From NCBI RefSeq assembly GCF_004791585.1, contig NZ_SRUU01000019.1:1-64000 (forward strand): a stretch of 64,000 nucleotides of DNA, given 5' to 3'. Under the pieces are notes generated by a model. The model saw only the letters and a program-made list of their open reading frames with translations. It was not told where the DNA came from and made no database searches. A program made the translations under genes and the position numbers. Positions within the stretch are counted from its first letter, which is position 1, and each line of letters starts with the position of its first letter. The stretch is from Mesorhizobium sp. M1C.F.Ca.ET.210.01.1.1. GTDB taxonomy: Bacteria > Pseudomonadota > Alphaproteobacteria > Rhizobiales > Rhizobiaceae. Positions 38,829 through 47,689 of the stretch are shown here, in pieces.

Positions 38829-38965
38829 CGTGGCGCTGAGATAGGCTGGTGGCTGGCGAGAGTCAAGGAGCGCGGGAAGGGGTGACCGCGCGAAATTTTT
38901 CTCACGCGGAAGCCCGCAGAGAAATGCGCCGGCTGGAGCGAACCACGGACGAGCAATCTGGCCCG

Positions 38966-39300
38966 TTACTCCCGGCGTCTCGGCGACCGCAGCACCAGCA
39001 GCGGGCAGCGCTCGGCGAGCCCGTATGTGCCGGTCGAGGCAATGCCGACATCGCCGAAATACGCCTCGGCTTCTTCGACAATGGCCGCCGCCGGCGCGAA
39101 GCTGTAGACGGCCGGCGAGTTGCGGTAGACATCGATGGTGCCGATGACCGGCAGGTCCCACCCCGTCCGCGCGGAAAGTTCATTGCGGTCGGGGAACTGC
39201 GTTTCGAATTGTTCGAGGATGCTCGTAACCGGTATCGTGTAAATAGGGTGAACAAGTTCGGCCGAGAGGAAGATTATGAGGCCCCAGGAATTGCGGACCC
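38966..39300 (-). pseudogene. Unrecognised C-terminal gene remnant
   Basis: The minus-strand frame ending at 38966 reads like real protein over about 100 residues (LVHPIYTIPVTSILEQFETQ, PVIGTIDVYRNSPAVYSFAP, AAAIVEEAEAYFGDVGIAST). The upstream part, beyond about 39290, meets sequence that belongs to a subtilase tail on the other strand, and no good start or ribosome site is visible. I read it as the 3' end of a gene cut by a rearrangement. I do not recognise the family. It could instead be a short intact gene starting at the ATG at 39355. Confidence 0.4.
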
Positions 39301-39568
39301 AGGTTGGCAATTCGGGCACTCCAACCGATCGCTCACCACGACAGGTTCGATTCACTCTGATGTTTGGAAAGGGCCGGCAGTCAATCTGGCGTCACGCGGG
39401 TTTATCGCCGTCTATCCCACTATGGGTTGGTGGCTGAAGAGACCGTATTTGGAAAAATGGGCAAAGAATGCTCGCTACTCCCTGATCGTTACGATCACAA
39501 CGCCTGAAACTGACATCTACACGCCTGTTGCAAACCAAATTGGCGTTCCAGTTGTCATTGAGGTGTAA
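39290..39568 (+). pseudogene. C-terminal fragment of a subtilisin-like (S8) protease
   Basis: About 90 codons reading SIHSDVWKGPAVNLASRGFI, AVYPTMGWWLKRPYLEKWAK and RYSLIVTITTPETDIYTPVA before the stop at 39568. From memory this resembles the C-terminal module of large subtilase-family proteins encoded with an AAA ATPase in accessory regions; it has not been aligned. The catalytic domain is missing. The base composition here is clearly more AT-rich than in the flanks, consistent with acquired DNA. It has no start codon of its own in good context. Confidence 0.55.
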
Positions 39569-39580
39569 CCTTTCCGGCGC

Positions 39581-40207
39581 TCAAAGAAACAACCGCAGCT
39601 GCGCGTGAATGATCGACCTGTAATCCTCGATCGTACGCCGGCCCTCTTCCTCGTCCTGCGTCAGCGCCAGTCGCACGACACCGCCGGCGAGCTGGAAGAT
39701 CAGGAACACCACGCGCCCGAACGCCTCGCGCTGCTCTGGTTTCAGCATCGGCGCGACATGGTCGCAGAACATCTTGGCCTGATACCGCGTCTCGGCGATG
39801 TCGAGATGCTGCAGAGCCTTGTCGGCCTGGATCGCGTTCTGCAGGTCCTGGATCGCCGGGTCGGCGGCGACGCGGGCATAATAGTCGTCGAGCAGGCGGT
39901 CGGCCGCCGCCGTTACATCCTCCGGCCCTCGGATCCTGGCGATGATCGGGGCGAAGCGGGCGCGACTCTCCTCAGCGAACCGCTCGTAGAGCATCGCCAG
40001 GATCGCCGACTTCGAGGGAAAGTAGTGATAGACGGTGGCGATCGGGCCGCCGGCCAGAGCCCCGACTTCCTTCATCGTCACGGCGTCGATGCCCTTCTCG
40101 CCGATCAGCCGCATGGTCGTGGCGAGGATCGCATCGATGCGCTCGCGGCTGCGCTCCTGTTTTGGCCTGCGCCTCGGTTCCGTCGCTGTTCGCCTTGCTT
40201 CCGTCAT
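39581..40207 (-). CDS. TetR-family transcriptional regulator
   Basis: 208 residues. The HTH reads RERIDAILATTMRLIGEKGI, DAVTMKEVGALAGGPIATVY, HYFPSKSAILAMLYERF. The C-terminal domain carries DLQNAIQADKALQHLDIAET. It is divergent from the MFS-oxidase operon; the 122-base gap contains a perfect 15-base palindrome. It is probably the repressor of that operon. Confidence 0.92.
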   Translation of the reverse strand: MTEARRTATEPRRRPKQERSRERIDAILATTMRLIGEKGIDAVTMKEVGALAGGPIATVYHYFPSKSAILAMLYERFAEESRARFAPIIARIRGPEDVTAAADRLLDDYYARVAADPAIQDLQNAIQADKALQHLDIAETRYQAKMFCDHVAPMLKPEQREAFGRVVFLIFQLAGGVVRLALTQDEEEGRRTIEDYRSIIHAQLRLFL

Positions 40208-40281
40208 GCGCCAAATCTTTCACGAGAGTGCAAATTCGCAGTTGACAAAAAACATGATCAAGTATCAGTTTCGTGAAAATG

Positions 40282-40296
40282 CTGACAACTTGTCAG
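40282..40296. promoter_or_regulatory. Palindromic operator upstream of the MFS operon
   Basis: CTGACAA-C-TTGTCAG is a perfect inverted repeat with a one-base centre. It lies 33 bases upstream of the GTG of the MFS gene and downstream of a TTGACA (about 40241) that may be a -35 element. It is the likely binding site of the divergent TetR protein. Confidence 0.65.
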
Positions 40297-40329
40297 TTTT
40301 TTGATCGGGCTGCAAGGGAGGAGCGCCGC

Positions 40330-41514
40330 GTGACAGTCACCGATGCCGGACGTGCGGAAGAGGGCGACTGGCTGGTCGGCAGCCCGACCGGCCTGCAACT
40401 CGCCTCGGCGCTGTGGATTGGCTCGGTAGGCCTGCTCATCCTGGGCCTGCAGCCAGTGCTGCTCGGCGCGCTCTATACCGAGGGCCATGTCACCGGCGAC
40501 GAGCTGGCGCTGGTCGCCACCGCCGAGATGATCGCGATCGCCATCGGCTCAGCCATCGTGGCGATGCTCTTGCCGGCGCGCAACATGCGCTGGAAGAGCG
40601 CTGTGCTTTTGGTCGTGCTCGCGCTCGCCAATTTCGGGACGGCCTTTTCTGAAAGCCCCAATGCGCTTATTGGCGCGCGCATCCTCGCAGGCCTTGCCGA
40701 GGGCGGGCTTGTCGCCGTCGCCACCGAGCTGATTGCCCGCTCGCGCCGGGCCGAGCGCATCGGCGGCTATTTCATCACGCTGCAAACCTTGGCGCAATGC
40801 GCCCTGGCGCTGCTGCTTGCGCTCTATGCCGTGCCGGCGGCCGGCTCGGCCGGCGGCTTTGTCGCGTTGGGGGTCGTCTGCCTCCTGTCGCTGGCCGTCG
40901 CCTGCCTGGTGTCGGACGACTATGCCGATCTGCCGAAGGAGGAGCATTTTTCCAATGTGCTGACTGCGCCGGCGACCACCGCGCTGCTCTCGATCTTCTG
41001 CTACTCCATGTTCTTCGGCGCGGTCTGGGCGTTTCTCGAACCACTCGGGGCGCAATTCGGCATCGACGGCAGCACCGTCGGCCTGATGGTATCGGCAAGC
41101 CTGGCCGCGCAGGTGGTGGGCGCAATGACCGCGACTGCCTTCGAGGCGCGCATCGACTATCGCTTCGCCATCACAATCATTGGTGCGGTCGCTGTTGTCT
41201 GTTCGGCGCTGCTCGCCTCCGGACCTGGGCTCGCGGTGTTCTGGGCGGTGGCGCTGGTGATGGGCTTCATCCTGCTTTTCATCGTGCCCTATCAGATCCG
41301 CATGGCCATCACCGCCGACGAAACGCGAACGGCGGTCCTTTTGGTGCCGGCGGCCCAGCTCTTCGGCTTGGCTATCGGCCCGATCGCCGCTTCGCTGCTC
41401 ATCGATGGCGAGAATTTCCGCCCCGTGCCGGAATTCGCCGCCGCAACCGCGCTCGCCAGCGTAGCGCTGCTCGGCGTCTTCGTGCTGGTCGCGCGCCGCC
41501 GCGGTCGAGCCTGA
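40330..41514 (+). CDS. Major facilitator superfamily transporter
   Basis: 394 residues from the GTG at 40330, chosen because GGGAGGAG lies 7 bases upstream; the upstream ATG at 40273 would overlap the operator. It has twelve hydrophobic segments, starting LQLASALWIGSVGLLILGLQ. Conserved cytoplasmic-loop residues after TM2 are LLPARNMRWKSA, and a central loop has DDYADLPKEEHFSN. It is the first gene of a three-gene operon with a sugar-lactone-type oxidase and a PLP enzyme. Uptake or export of their substrate is the likely role. Confidence 0.88.
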   Translation: MTVTDAGRAEEGDWLVGSPTGLQLASALWIGSVGLLILGLQPVLLGALYTEGHVTGDELALVATAEMIAIAIGSAIVAMLLPARNMRWKSAVLLVVLALANFGTAFSESPNALIGARILAGLAEGGLVAVATELIARSRRAERIGGYFITLQTLAQCALALLLALYAVPAAGSAGGFVALGVVCLLSLAVACLVSDDYADLPKEEHFSNVLTAPATTALLSIFCYSMFFGAVWAFLEPLGAQFGIDGSTVGLMVSASLAAQVVGAMTATAFEARIDYRFAITIIGAVAVVCSALLASGPGLAVFWAVALVMGFILLFIVPYQIRMAITADETRTAVLLVPAAQLFGLAIGPIAASLLIDGENFRPVPEFAAATALASVALLGVFVLVARRRGRA

Positions 41515-41528
41515 ACGGGAGGATTTTG

Positions 41529-42809
41529 ATGGCAAACGCCTGGAGCAACTGGTCGGGCTTCGTGAAGGCCGCGCCAAAGCTGATCACGACACCCGCCGAC
41601 GCCGGCGAGCTGGCCGAACTTATACGCTCGGCGCCTGGTCCGCTGCGCGTCGCCGGCGCCGGCCATTCCTTCACGCCGCTGGTGCAGTCGGACGGCACCA
41701 TCGTCTCGCTGGAGAAGATCGAGGGGCTGGTCTCGCATGAGGCCGAAACCAGCCGGGCGCGGGTGAGGGCGGGCACGCGGCTTGGGTCGTTGATGCACAT
41801 CCTGCAAGGCATCGGCCAGGGCCTGCCCAACATGGGCGACATCGACCGCCAGGCGATCGGCGGGGCGCTGGGCACCGCCACGCATGGCTCCGGCCCGACG
41901 CTTGGCGCCTATCACACGCAACTGGAGGCGATGCAGTTCGTCGATGGTGAGGGCAGGCTGCGCGAGTTCAATCGAGAGCGTGACCAAGACATGATCCACG
42001 CCACCGGTGTCGCGCTCGGCGCCTTCGGCGTTCTCACCGAAGTGACCATGAACAACGTCCCGACCTACCGGCTGCGCCGTCGCAAATGGGTACTGCCGAT
42101 CGGCGACATGCTGCGCGACTTCGAGACGATGATGGCCGCGCACCGTTCGGCCGAGTTCTACTACATCCCGTTTTCCGGCTATGCGCAGTTCATCGCCAGC
42201 GACCTGAGCGGCGCGCAGCCAACGCCGCGGCCGACAGAGGACGACGAGGCGGGCCTGGCGACCTTGCGCAAGCTGCGCACCGTGCTGCGCTGGCTGCCGT
42301 CGCTGCGTCGCGCGCTGATCAAGGGCGCGGTCAAGAAAGTGCCGGCGGAAGACTTTGTGCAGGACTGGCTCAATGTCTATGTCAGCGATCGGCAGACCAG
42401 GTTCAACGAGATGGAATACCACCTGCCTTTCGAGGAAGGGCCAAAGGCGCTGGCCGAGATCATCGCGCTGACGGAGAAGCACTTTCCGGAAGTCTATTTC
42501 CCGATGGAGGTGCGTTCGGTGGCGCCGGACGAATTCTGGCTCTCGCCCTTCCACAAAAGGCTGACCTGTTCGATCGCCATCCACCACGATGCGGCGAACG
42601 ACCCGCTGCCTTTCATGCGCGCCGCCGAGCCGATCTTCTTGAAGTATGGCGGCCGGCCGCATTGGGGCAAGATGCACAGCCTGAAGGCGGCGGATTTCAA
42701 GAAACTGTACCCGCGCTGGGACGATGCGATGGCGGTCCGCCGCGACATCGATCCTCAAAACCGCTTCGTGTCGCCCTATATGGCCGGCCTGTTCGGCATC
42801 GAACGATGA
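41529..42809 (+). CDS. FAD-linked oxidase (D-arabinono-1,4-lactone oxidase-like)
   Basis: 426 residues from the ATG at 41529 (GGGAGGA upstream). The FAD_binding_4 domain shows PLRVAGAGHSFTPLVQSDGT with the GHS histidine used for covalent flavin in VAO-type oxidases, then IGGALGTATHGSGPTLGAY. The C-terminal ALO domain ends RPHWGKMHSLKAADFKKLYP and RWDDAMAVRRDIDPQNRFVS. The family oxidises sugar lactones or alditols at C1, giving H2O2 or reducing a carrier. The stop overlaps the next gene's ATG (ATGA). Confidence 0.92.
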   Translation: MANAWSNWSGFVKAAPKLITTPADAGELAELIRSAPGPLRVAGAGHSFTPLVQSDGTIVSLEKIEGLVSHEAETSRARVRAGTRLGSLMHILQGIGQGLPNMGDIDRQAIGGALGTATHGSGPTLGAYHTQLEAMQFVDGEGRLREFNRERDQDMIHATGVALGAFGVLTEVTMNNVPTYRLRRRKWVLPIGDMLRDFETMMAAHRSAEFYYIPFSGYAQFIASDLSGAQPTPRPTEDDEAGLATLRKLRTVLRWLPSLRRALIKGAVKKVPAEDFVQDWLNVYVSDRQTRFNEMEYHLPFEEGPKALAEIIALTEKHFPEVYFPMEVRSVAPDEFWLSPFHKRLTCSIAIHHDAANDPLPFMRAAEPIFLKYGGRPHWGKMHSLKAADFKKLYPRWDDAMAVRRDIDPQNRFVSPYMAGLFGIER

Positions 42810-43939
42810 GCGCCTATTTCGCCGAGCTGTCGAAGGCGCTGAAAGCGGCGGAGATCTTCCGTCCCTGCCTGGTGCTCGACCGCGACCGGCTGGATGGCAA
42901 CGTCGCGCTGGTGAAGGAAAGGCTGGCGCCGGGCCTTGCCGTGCGGCTGGTCGACAAGTCGCTGCCATGCCTGCCGCTGCTTTCGCATATCGCGCGGGCG
43001 CTCGGCGCGAACCGATTCATGACCTTCCATCCGCCGGTGACGCAGGCCGTGCTCGACGCCTTTCCCGAGGCCGACCTGCTCTTTGGAAAGCCGATGCCGG
43101 CGGGTGCCGCCAAGGCCGCGCTCACCAGGGGCGGCGGCTGGTGGTCGCGCGTCTGCTGGCTGATCGATTCGCCCGAGCGGCTGGCCGAATATGGCGCGCT
43201 TGCCGCCGAACGCGGCACCGAACTGCGCTTTGCCTTCGAGGTCGATGTCGGCCTGCATCGCGGCGGCTTCGCCAATCCCGCCGAGATCAGGGCGCTCTCG
43301 ATTCCCAAGGGGCTGCGCTGCGAAGGCATCATGGCCTATGAGGCGCACGCGCCGGAAATCCCCGGACTTTTCGGTGGCGCCGCCAACGCGTTGAAGAAAG
43401 CTTCGGCGCGGGCAGCGGAATTCGTGGCGGCCCTTGATCCGGACCAGCGCCGCATTCTCAACATCGGCGGCTCGAAGACGGCGCTGCTGCATGGCGCAGG
43501 CGTCGCCAACGAAGTGTCGATCGGCTCTGCCTTCGTGCTGCCCAAGGATTTCGACACGCCTGGCCTCCAGGGTTTGCAGCCGGCGGCCTTCATCGCGACC
43601 CCGATCCTGAAAGCTGTCGATGCGATGCTGCCGGGCCCGGCAGCGGTTTCCAGGATGCTGCAGGCGTTCGGCCTGTTCCCACCCAAGGGCTGCTATCTGT
43701 ATGGCGGCAAATGGATGGCCGAGCCGGTATTCCCCGACGGCATGAAGCCGAACGGCCTGATCGGCCTGTCGTCCAACCAGCAATTCATGGGGTTGCCCGC
43801 CGGGGTAAATGTGAGGCCCGGCGACTATGCCTTCCTTAGGCCGACGCAGAGCGAGGCCGTGCTGCAGCATTTCGGATCGATCGCGGTGTTTGCTGGCGGG
43901 CGCATCGTCGAATTCTGGCCTGCGCTGCCGATGGGGTGA
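42806..43939 (+). CDS. PLP-dependent alanine racemase/D-threonine aldolase-like protein
   Basis: 377 residues, coupled by ATGA to the oxidase gene. Fold type III PLP enzyme: the N-terminal barrel contains the likely Schiff-base lysine in VRLVDKSLPCLPLLSHIARA and the phosphate-binding end INIGGSKTALLHGAG. The C-terminal region has LSSNQQFMGLPAGVNVRPGD, matching the D-Ser dehydratase-like metal-binding domain pattern. Relatives cleave or dehydrate D-3-hydroxy amino acids. Cotranscription with a sugar-lactone oxidase is unexpected for this class. The exact reaction is unknown. Confidence 0.85.
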   Translation: MSAYFAELSKALKAAEIFRPCLVLDRDRLDGNVALVKERLAPGLAVRLVDKSLPCLPLLSHIARALGANRFMTFHPPVTQAVLDAFPEADLLFGKPMPAGAAKAALTRGGGWWSRVCWLIDSPERLAEYGALAAERGTELRFAFEVDVGLHRGGFANPAEIRALSIPKGLRCEGIMAYEAHAPEIPGLFGGAANALKKASARAAEFVAALDPDQRRILNIGGSKTALLHGAGVANEVSIGSAFVLPKDFDTPGLQGLQPAAFIATPILKAVDAMLPGPAAVSRMLQAFGLFPPKGCYLYGGKWMAEPVFPDGMKPNGLIGLSSNQQFMGLPAGVNVRPGDYAFLRPTQSEAVLQHFGSIAVFAGGRIVEFWPALPMG

Positions 43940-43982
43940 GGAGCGCTTCAGCGCTCGCGACTAGCGCCGGCGATCGTGAGGT

Positions 43983-44038
43983 CGTCATTCTAGGGTCTGC
44001 GCGCGTCGCTTTGCTCCTTGCTCCACCCTAGAATGACG
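43983..44038. repeat. Short palindromic element
   Basis: CGTCATTCTAGGGT (43983-43996) and ACCCTAGAATGACG (44025-44038) are perfect 14-base inverted repeats around a 28-base loop containing GCGCGCGTCGC. It is the same family as 25344-25530. It lies between the PLP-enzyme gene and the MarR-GNAT gene and could end the upstream operon as an RNA hairpin, though no T run follows. Confidence 0.8.
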
Positions 44039-44119
44039 AAGTTGTGTGGTCCTCGCCGTATCAATTTATTGACTCAGTCAACTAAATGCTTGATCCTCTC
44101 CTCGACAGGAGAACCCGCC

Positions 44120-45055
44120 ATGACCATCCACGACCACCCCGGCAAGGAACGCATCGATGCCGTGCGCGCCTTCAACCGCTTCTACACGCGCCAGACTGGA
44201 CTGCTCGACGAAGGTCTGTTGAAGAGCCCGTTCTCGCTGACCGAAGCGCGGGTGCTTTACGAGCTTGCCCATCGCGACGGTCTCGTCGCCAGCGACCTCG
44301 TGCGCGACCTCGGTCTCGATCCCGGCTATGTCAGCCGGCTGTTGAAGAAATTCGAGGAGCGCGGCCTGGTCGAGCGCGCCGCTTCCGAAGCCGATGCACG
44401 GCGCTCGCCGATTGCGCTGACACTGGCGGGCAGGGACGCCTTCGCGCCGCTCAACCAGGATTCGCACGACCAGGTGCGCGCGCTGCTCGATCGCCTCGCG
44501 CCGGCCGATCAGGAAAAGCTGGTCAACGCGATGCGCACGGTCCAGAACCTGCTCGGCGACAAACCCGAACCCAAGGTGCCCTGTATCCTGCGGCCGCTCC
44601 AGGTCGGCGACATCGGCTGGATCACGCATCGCCAGGGCCTGCTCTATGCGCAGGACTATGGCTGGGACGAAACCTACGAGGCGCTGGTTGCCGAGATCCT
44701 CGGCGAGTTCGTCAAGAACTTCGTCCCGCAATGGGAGCGCAGTTGGGTCGCCGAGCGCGAAGGCGAGGTGGTCGGTTCGGTGTTCGTCATGCGCAAGTCG
44801 CCCAAGGTGGCGAAGCTGCGCCTGCTCTATGTCGAGCCATCAGCGCGTGGCCTCGGCATCGGCCGGCGTCTCGTCGACGAGTGCATCGCCTTTTCGCGTG
44901 CCAAGGGCTACAAGACGCTGACGCTGTGGACCAACGACATACTGGGCTCGGCCCGCCGCATCTACCAGGCGGCAGGCTTCAAGCTGGTCGAGGAAGAGCG
45001 CCACCATTCCTTCGGCAAGGATCTGGTCGGCCAGACCTGGGATTTGGAGCTTTAG
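44120..45055 (+). CDS. MarR-GNAT fusion (regulator/acetyltransferase)
   Basis: 311 residues from the ATG at 44120 (ACAGGAG upstream). The N-terminal MarR winged HTH shows FSLTEARVLYELAHRDGLVA, SDLVRDLGLDPGYVSRLLKK, FEERGLVERAASEADARRSP. The C-terminal GNAT acetyltransferase (about residues 160-311) has the acetyl-CoA loop LLYVEPSARGLGIGRRLVDE and NDILGSARRIYQAAGFKLVE. This fusion is common in proteobacteria; its acetyl target and DNA ligand are not known. It lies convergent to an AraC gene. Confidence 0.92.
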   Translation: MTIHDHPGKERIDAVRAFNRFYTRQTGLLDEGLLKSPFSLTEARVLYELAHRDGLVASDLVRDLGLDPGYVSRLLKKFEERGLVERAASEADARRSPIALTLAGRDAFAPLNQDSHDQVRALLDRLAPADQEKLVNAMRTVQNLLGDKPEPKVPCILRPLQVGDIGWITHRQGLLYAQDYGWDETYEALVAEILGEFVKNFVPQWERSWVAEREGEVVGSVFVMRKSPKVAKLRLLYVEPSARGLGIGRRLVDECIAFSRAKGYKTLTLWTNDILGSARRIYQAAGFKLVEEERHHSFGKDLVGQTWDLEL

Positions 45056-45091
45056 CCTTCCTCCTCCTCCAGGGGAGAAGGGGAAGGAGTT

Positions 45092-45925
45092 TCAGCCTTT
45101 AACCGGCACCCAGATTTCCAGTCCGCCATTGCCGCTGCGTGGATCGAACTCCGGGCCGTAGCGCTCGAAGTCCGGCGCGTCGGCGATTTCATGGCCGGAG
45201 CCCGGCAGCCATTTGTTCCAGATCGTGTTGACCGTGCGGCGGATGGTCGAGATGTGCTCGCGATGCGAGAACACCGCATATTTCTGCGCCGGCACCCGCA
45301 CCCGGCAAAAATCCTTGGGCAGGTCGGAGAAATCCGACACTTCGACGCCGGCGATATAGTCGAAATTGCCGGTGTCGTCGCCGTTGACGCAGACGCCATA
45401 GGCGACGTCGCCGATCTCGCCGGGAATGTTGCCGATATAGGGTCCGAAGCGCTGCCATAGCATTGGAATGGCGGCGCTGGTCTCGCAGCTGTAGCGCGCG
45501 CCGAGCCCGGCGATGAGGAACGGCCGACTGGTCTCGAAGCGCGGCGGCTCGAGCGTGGTAAGAAGCGAACTGTCCATGAGAATGGGCTCCACAAGGTCAA
45601 GCCTATGGGTCGAGCCTGCAGCGCGCACCAGTTCCGGCGTCGTGCCGAACTGGTCACGGAAGGCCCGCGTGAAAGCCTCGTGCGAGCCATAGCCGGCATC
45701 GAGCGCGACCTGAAGAATGTCGGGCGCGCCGCCGGCCAGCTTGCGCGCCGCCTCGCTGAGCCGGCGCGCCCGCATATAGCCCATGACCGACCGTCCGGTG
45801 GCGGCGCCGAAGGCGCGCGTCACGTGGAAGCGCGACACGCCGCTGCTTGCCGCGACATCGTCGAGAGAGACGGCGTCGGGCAGATGGCTTTCGACAAACC
45901 ACAGCGCTTTTTCGGTCGGGTTCAT
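45092..45925 (-). CDS. AraC-family regulator with GyrI-like effector domain
   Basis: 277 residues from the ATG at 45925, with GAGGAA 4 bases upstream. The HTH pair is at the N-terminus (AVSLDDVAASSGVSRFHVTR, DILQVALDAGYGSHEAFTRA), the reverse of most AraC proteins. A GyrI-like/effector-binding domain follows (FCRVRVPAQKYAVFSHREHI, WNKWLPGSGHEIADAPDFER). This is the Rob/SoxS-related arrangement used for sensing drugs or other small ligands. A short remnant of the CTTCTCC repeat lies between it and the MarR-GNAT gene. Confidence 0.9.
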   Translation of the reverse strand: MNPTEKALWFVESHLPDAVSLDDVAASSGVSRFHVTRAFGAATGRSVMGYMRARRLSEAARKLAGGAPDILQVALDAGYGSHEAFTRAFRDQFGTTPELVRAAGSTHRLDLVEPILMDSSLLTTLEPPRFETSRPFLIAGLGARYSCETSAAIPMLWQRFGPYIGNIPGEIGDVAYGVCVNGDDTGNFDYIAGVEVSDFSDLPKDFCRVRVPAQKYAVFSHREHISTIRRTVNTIWNKWLPGSGHEIADAPDFERYGPEFDPRSGNGGLEIWVPVKG

Positions 45926-46074
45926 GGTTCCTCGCATTTGGCGGGGCGACACTAGCCGCCGCGCCGACAGTCAGTTTGATCGAAATTGCGCACTGGGCAA
46001 TAATGACGATGCGCGTGCCGGTTTCGGTGGGATCGACTTGGCATTGCGCGCGGCAGGCGGGAAGGGGTGTCCCG

Positions 46075-47568
46075 ATGACGACGGCGACGGCCGATCAGGT
46101 CTTCCGGTTTGGCGGGTTCACGCTCGACCTCGCCATGGGGACGCTGCGCGGCGTCAACGAGCCCCTGTTCCTGCGGCCGAAAGCCTACGCGCTGCTTTCG
46201 CACCTCGCCCGCAACATGGGCCGCGTCGTGCCGAAATCGGAGCTGATGGATGTCGTCTGGCCGGGTGTCTACGTCACCGAGGATTCGCTCACCCAGTCGG
46301 TCCGCGAAATCCGCAAGGTGCTTGGCGACGACATGGTGCGCACCGTTTCCAAGCGCGGCTATATGCTCGCCGCTGAAGCCGAGGCCGCGCCGGAGATCAG
46401 CGCCCAGCCGATTGTGGCCGTCATTCGCTTTCGCAACGACAGCGGCGATCCGTCCGACGAGGCTATGGTCGACGGCTTCGCCGAGGACATTATCAATGGC
46501 GTGGCGCGCTTCGGCACGGTCACCGTGCTTGCTCGCAATTCGAGCTTCTCCTTCGCCTCCTTCGGCCAAGCAGAATGGCCCCAGATTCGCGCCCGCATCG
46601 GCGCCGACTATCTGGTTGAAGGGTCGCTTCGTCGGCAGGGCGAGAATGTCGTGGTGGCCGTCAGCCTCGTCGACATCGCCAGCGCCAGCCAGCTCTGGGG
46701 CGATCGCTACCAGTCGCAGGGCGCCGGGCTGTTCGCGACCGAACGCGAGATCGTCGAGCAGATCGTCAGCCGGCTGGTCACGCGGGTCACCAATGCCGGG
46801 CTGGAGCATGCCGCGCGCAAGCCGGTGACCAGCCTTGCCGCCTACGAGCTTCTGCTGCGCGGCTTCGCGCTGTTGCGCGATCCGGCCCAGACCGACCAGC
46901 GCGGCGCCGAGGCGTTGTTCGAGGCAGCCATCGCCAAGGATCCGAACTACGGGCTGGCCTACTCCTATCTCGCCCTGGCGCGCTCGCTGGATGGGGAATT
47001 CGGACGCGCCAGCGACGCCGTCCTGGAGAACGCGCGCGACCTTGCCGACAAAGGCCTGGCTTTGTCGCCGGACCAGCCGACCGGCCATCGCGTGCAGTCG
47101 TTGATCCGCCTCTATATGCGCGACCACGAGGCTGCCGAGCACCACATGCGCATCGCGCTGCAGCTCAACCCTTACGATGCCGACAGCATCGAGCAGATGG
47201 GCATGCTGCTCACCATGCGCGGCCGGCCGCTCGACGCGCTGACCTGGCTGGCGCGCGGCATCCGCATCGATCCCTTGCATCCGCATTGGTACCAGTTCGA
47301 TCGCGCGCTGGCGCTCTACATGATCGGGGAATACCGGCAGGCGGCGGAAGCGCTGGAGCTTGCTACGCGCCCGGCGCCGTGGATCCGGACGCGGCTCGCG
47401 GCCTGCTATGCCCAGATGGGCGACATGGAAAAGGCGCGTCGGCAGATCGCCCTCATCGAGGAGGGCGAACCTTTCTCGCCGCTCGACTACGCGCTGCGCG
47501 GTGTGCCGTTTGAAAATCCGGCCGATGCCGAGCACCTCGCCGAGGGCGTCAGGCTTGCCCTTGGCTGA
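46075..47568 (+). CDS. CadC-like winged-helix regulator with TolB/FlgO-like and TPR domains
   Basis: 497 residues from the ATG at 46075. An OmpR/CadC-type winged helix (residues 1-100: LRPKAYALLSHLARNMGRVV, EDSLTQSVREIRKVLGDDMV, RTVSKRGYML) is followed by a TolB-N/FlgO-like domain (PIVAVIRFRNDSGDPSDEAM, GADYLVEGSLRRQGENVVVA). TPR repeats then run to the C-terminus (LAYSYLALARSLDGEFGRAS, IALQLNPYDADSIEQMGMLL). No TM segment separates the domains, so unlike CadC it is probably cytoplasmic. It is divergent from the AraC gene by 149 bases; the input signal is unknown. Confidence 0.88.
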   Translation: MTTATADQVFRFGGFTLDLAMGTLRGVNEPLFLRPKAYALLSHLARNMGRVVPKSELMDVVWPGVYVTEDSLTQSVREIRKVLGDDMVRTVSKRGYMLAAEAEAAPEISAQPIVAVIRFRNDSGDPSDEAMVDGFAEDIINGVARFGTVTVLARNSSFSFASFGQAEWPQIRARIGADYLVEGSLRRQGENVVVAVSLVDIASASQLWGDRYQSQGAGLFATEREIVEQIVSRLVTRVTNAGLEHAARKPVTSLAAYELLLRGFALLRDPAQTDQRGAEALFEAAIAKDPNYGLAYSYLALARSLDGEFGRASDAVLENARDLADKGLALSPDQPTGHRVQSLIRLYMRDHEAAEHHMRIALQLNPYDADSIEQMGMLLTMRGRPLDALTWLARGIRIDPLHPHWYQFDRALALYMIGEYRQAAEALELATRPAPWIRTRLAACYAQMGDMEKARRQIALIEEGEPFSPLDYALRGVPFENPADAEHLAEGVRLALG

Positions 47569-47689
47569 TGCATGTCGCCCAGAAGTGTGCAGCGGTTCTG
47601 GGATAACGACATGCATCAAAAACAAAGATCTAAGCGCGTCGCCTGAATCCGTTTCAGCGCGACGCGCTTTAGACTCTGCCCGAGCCGCC

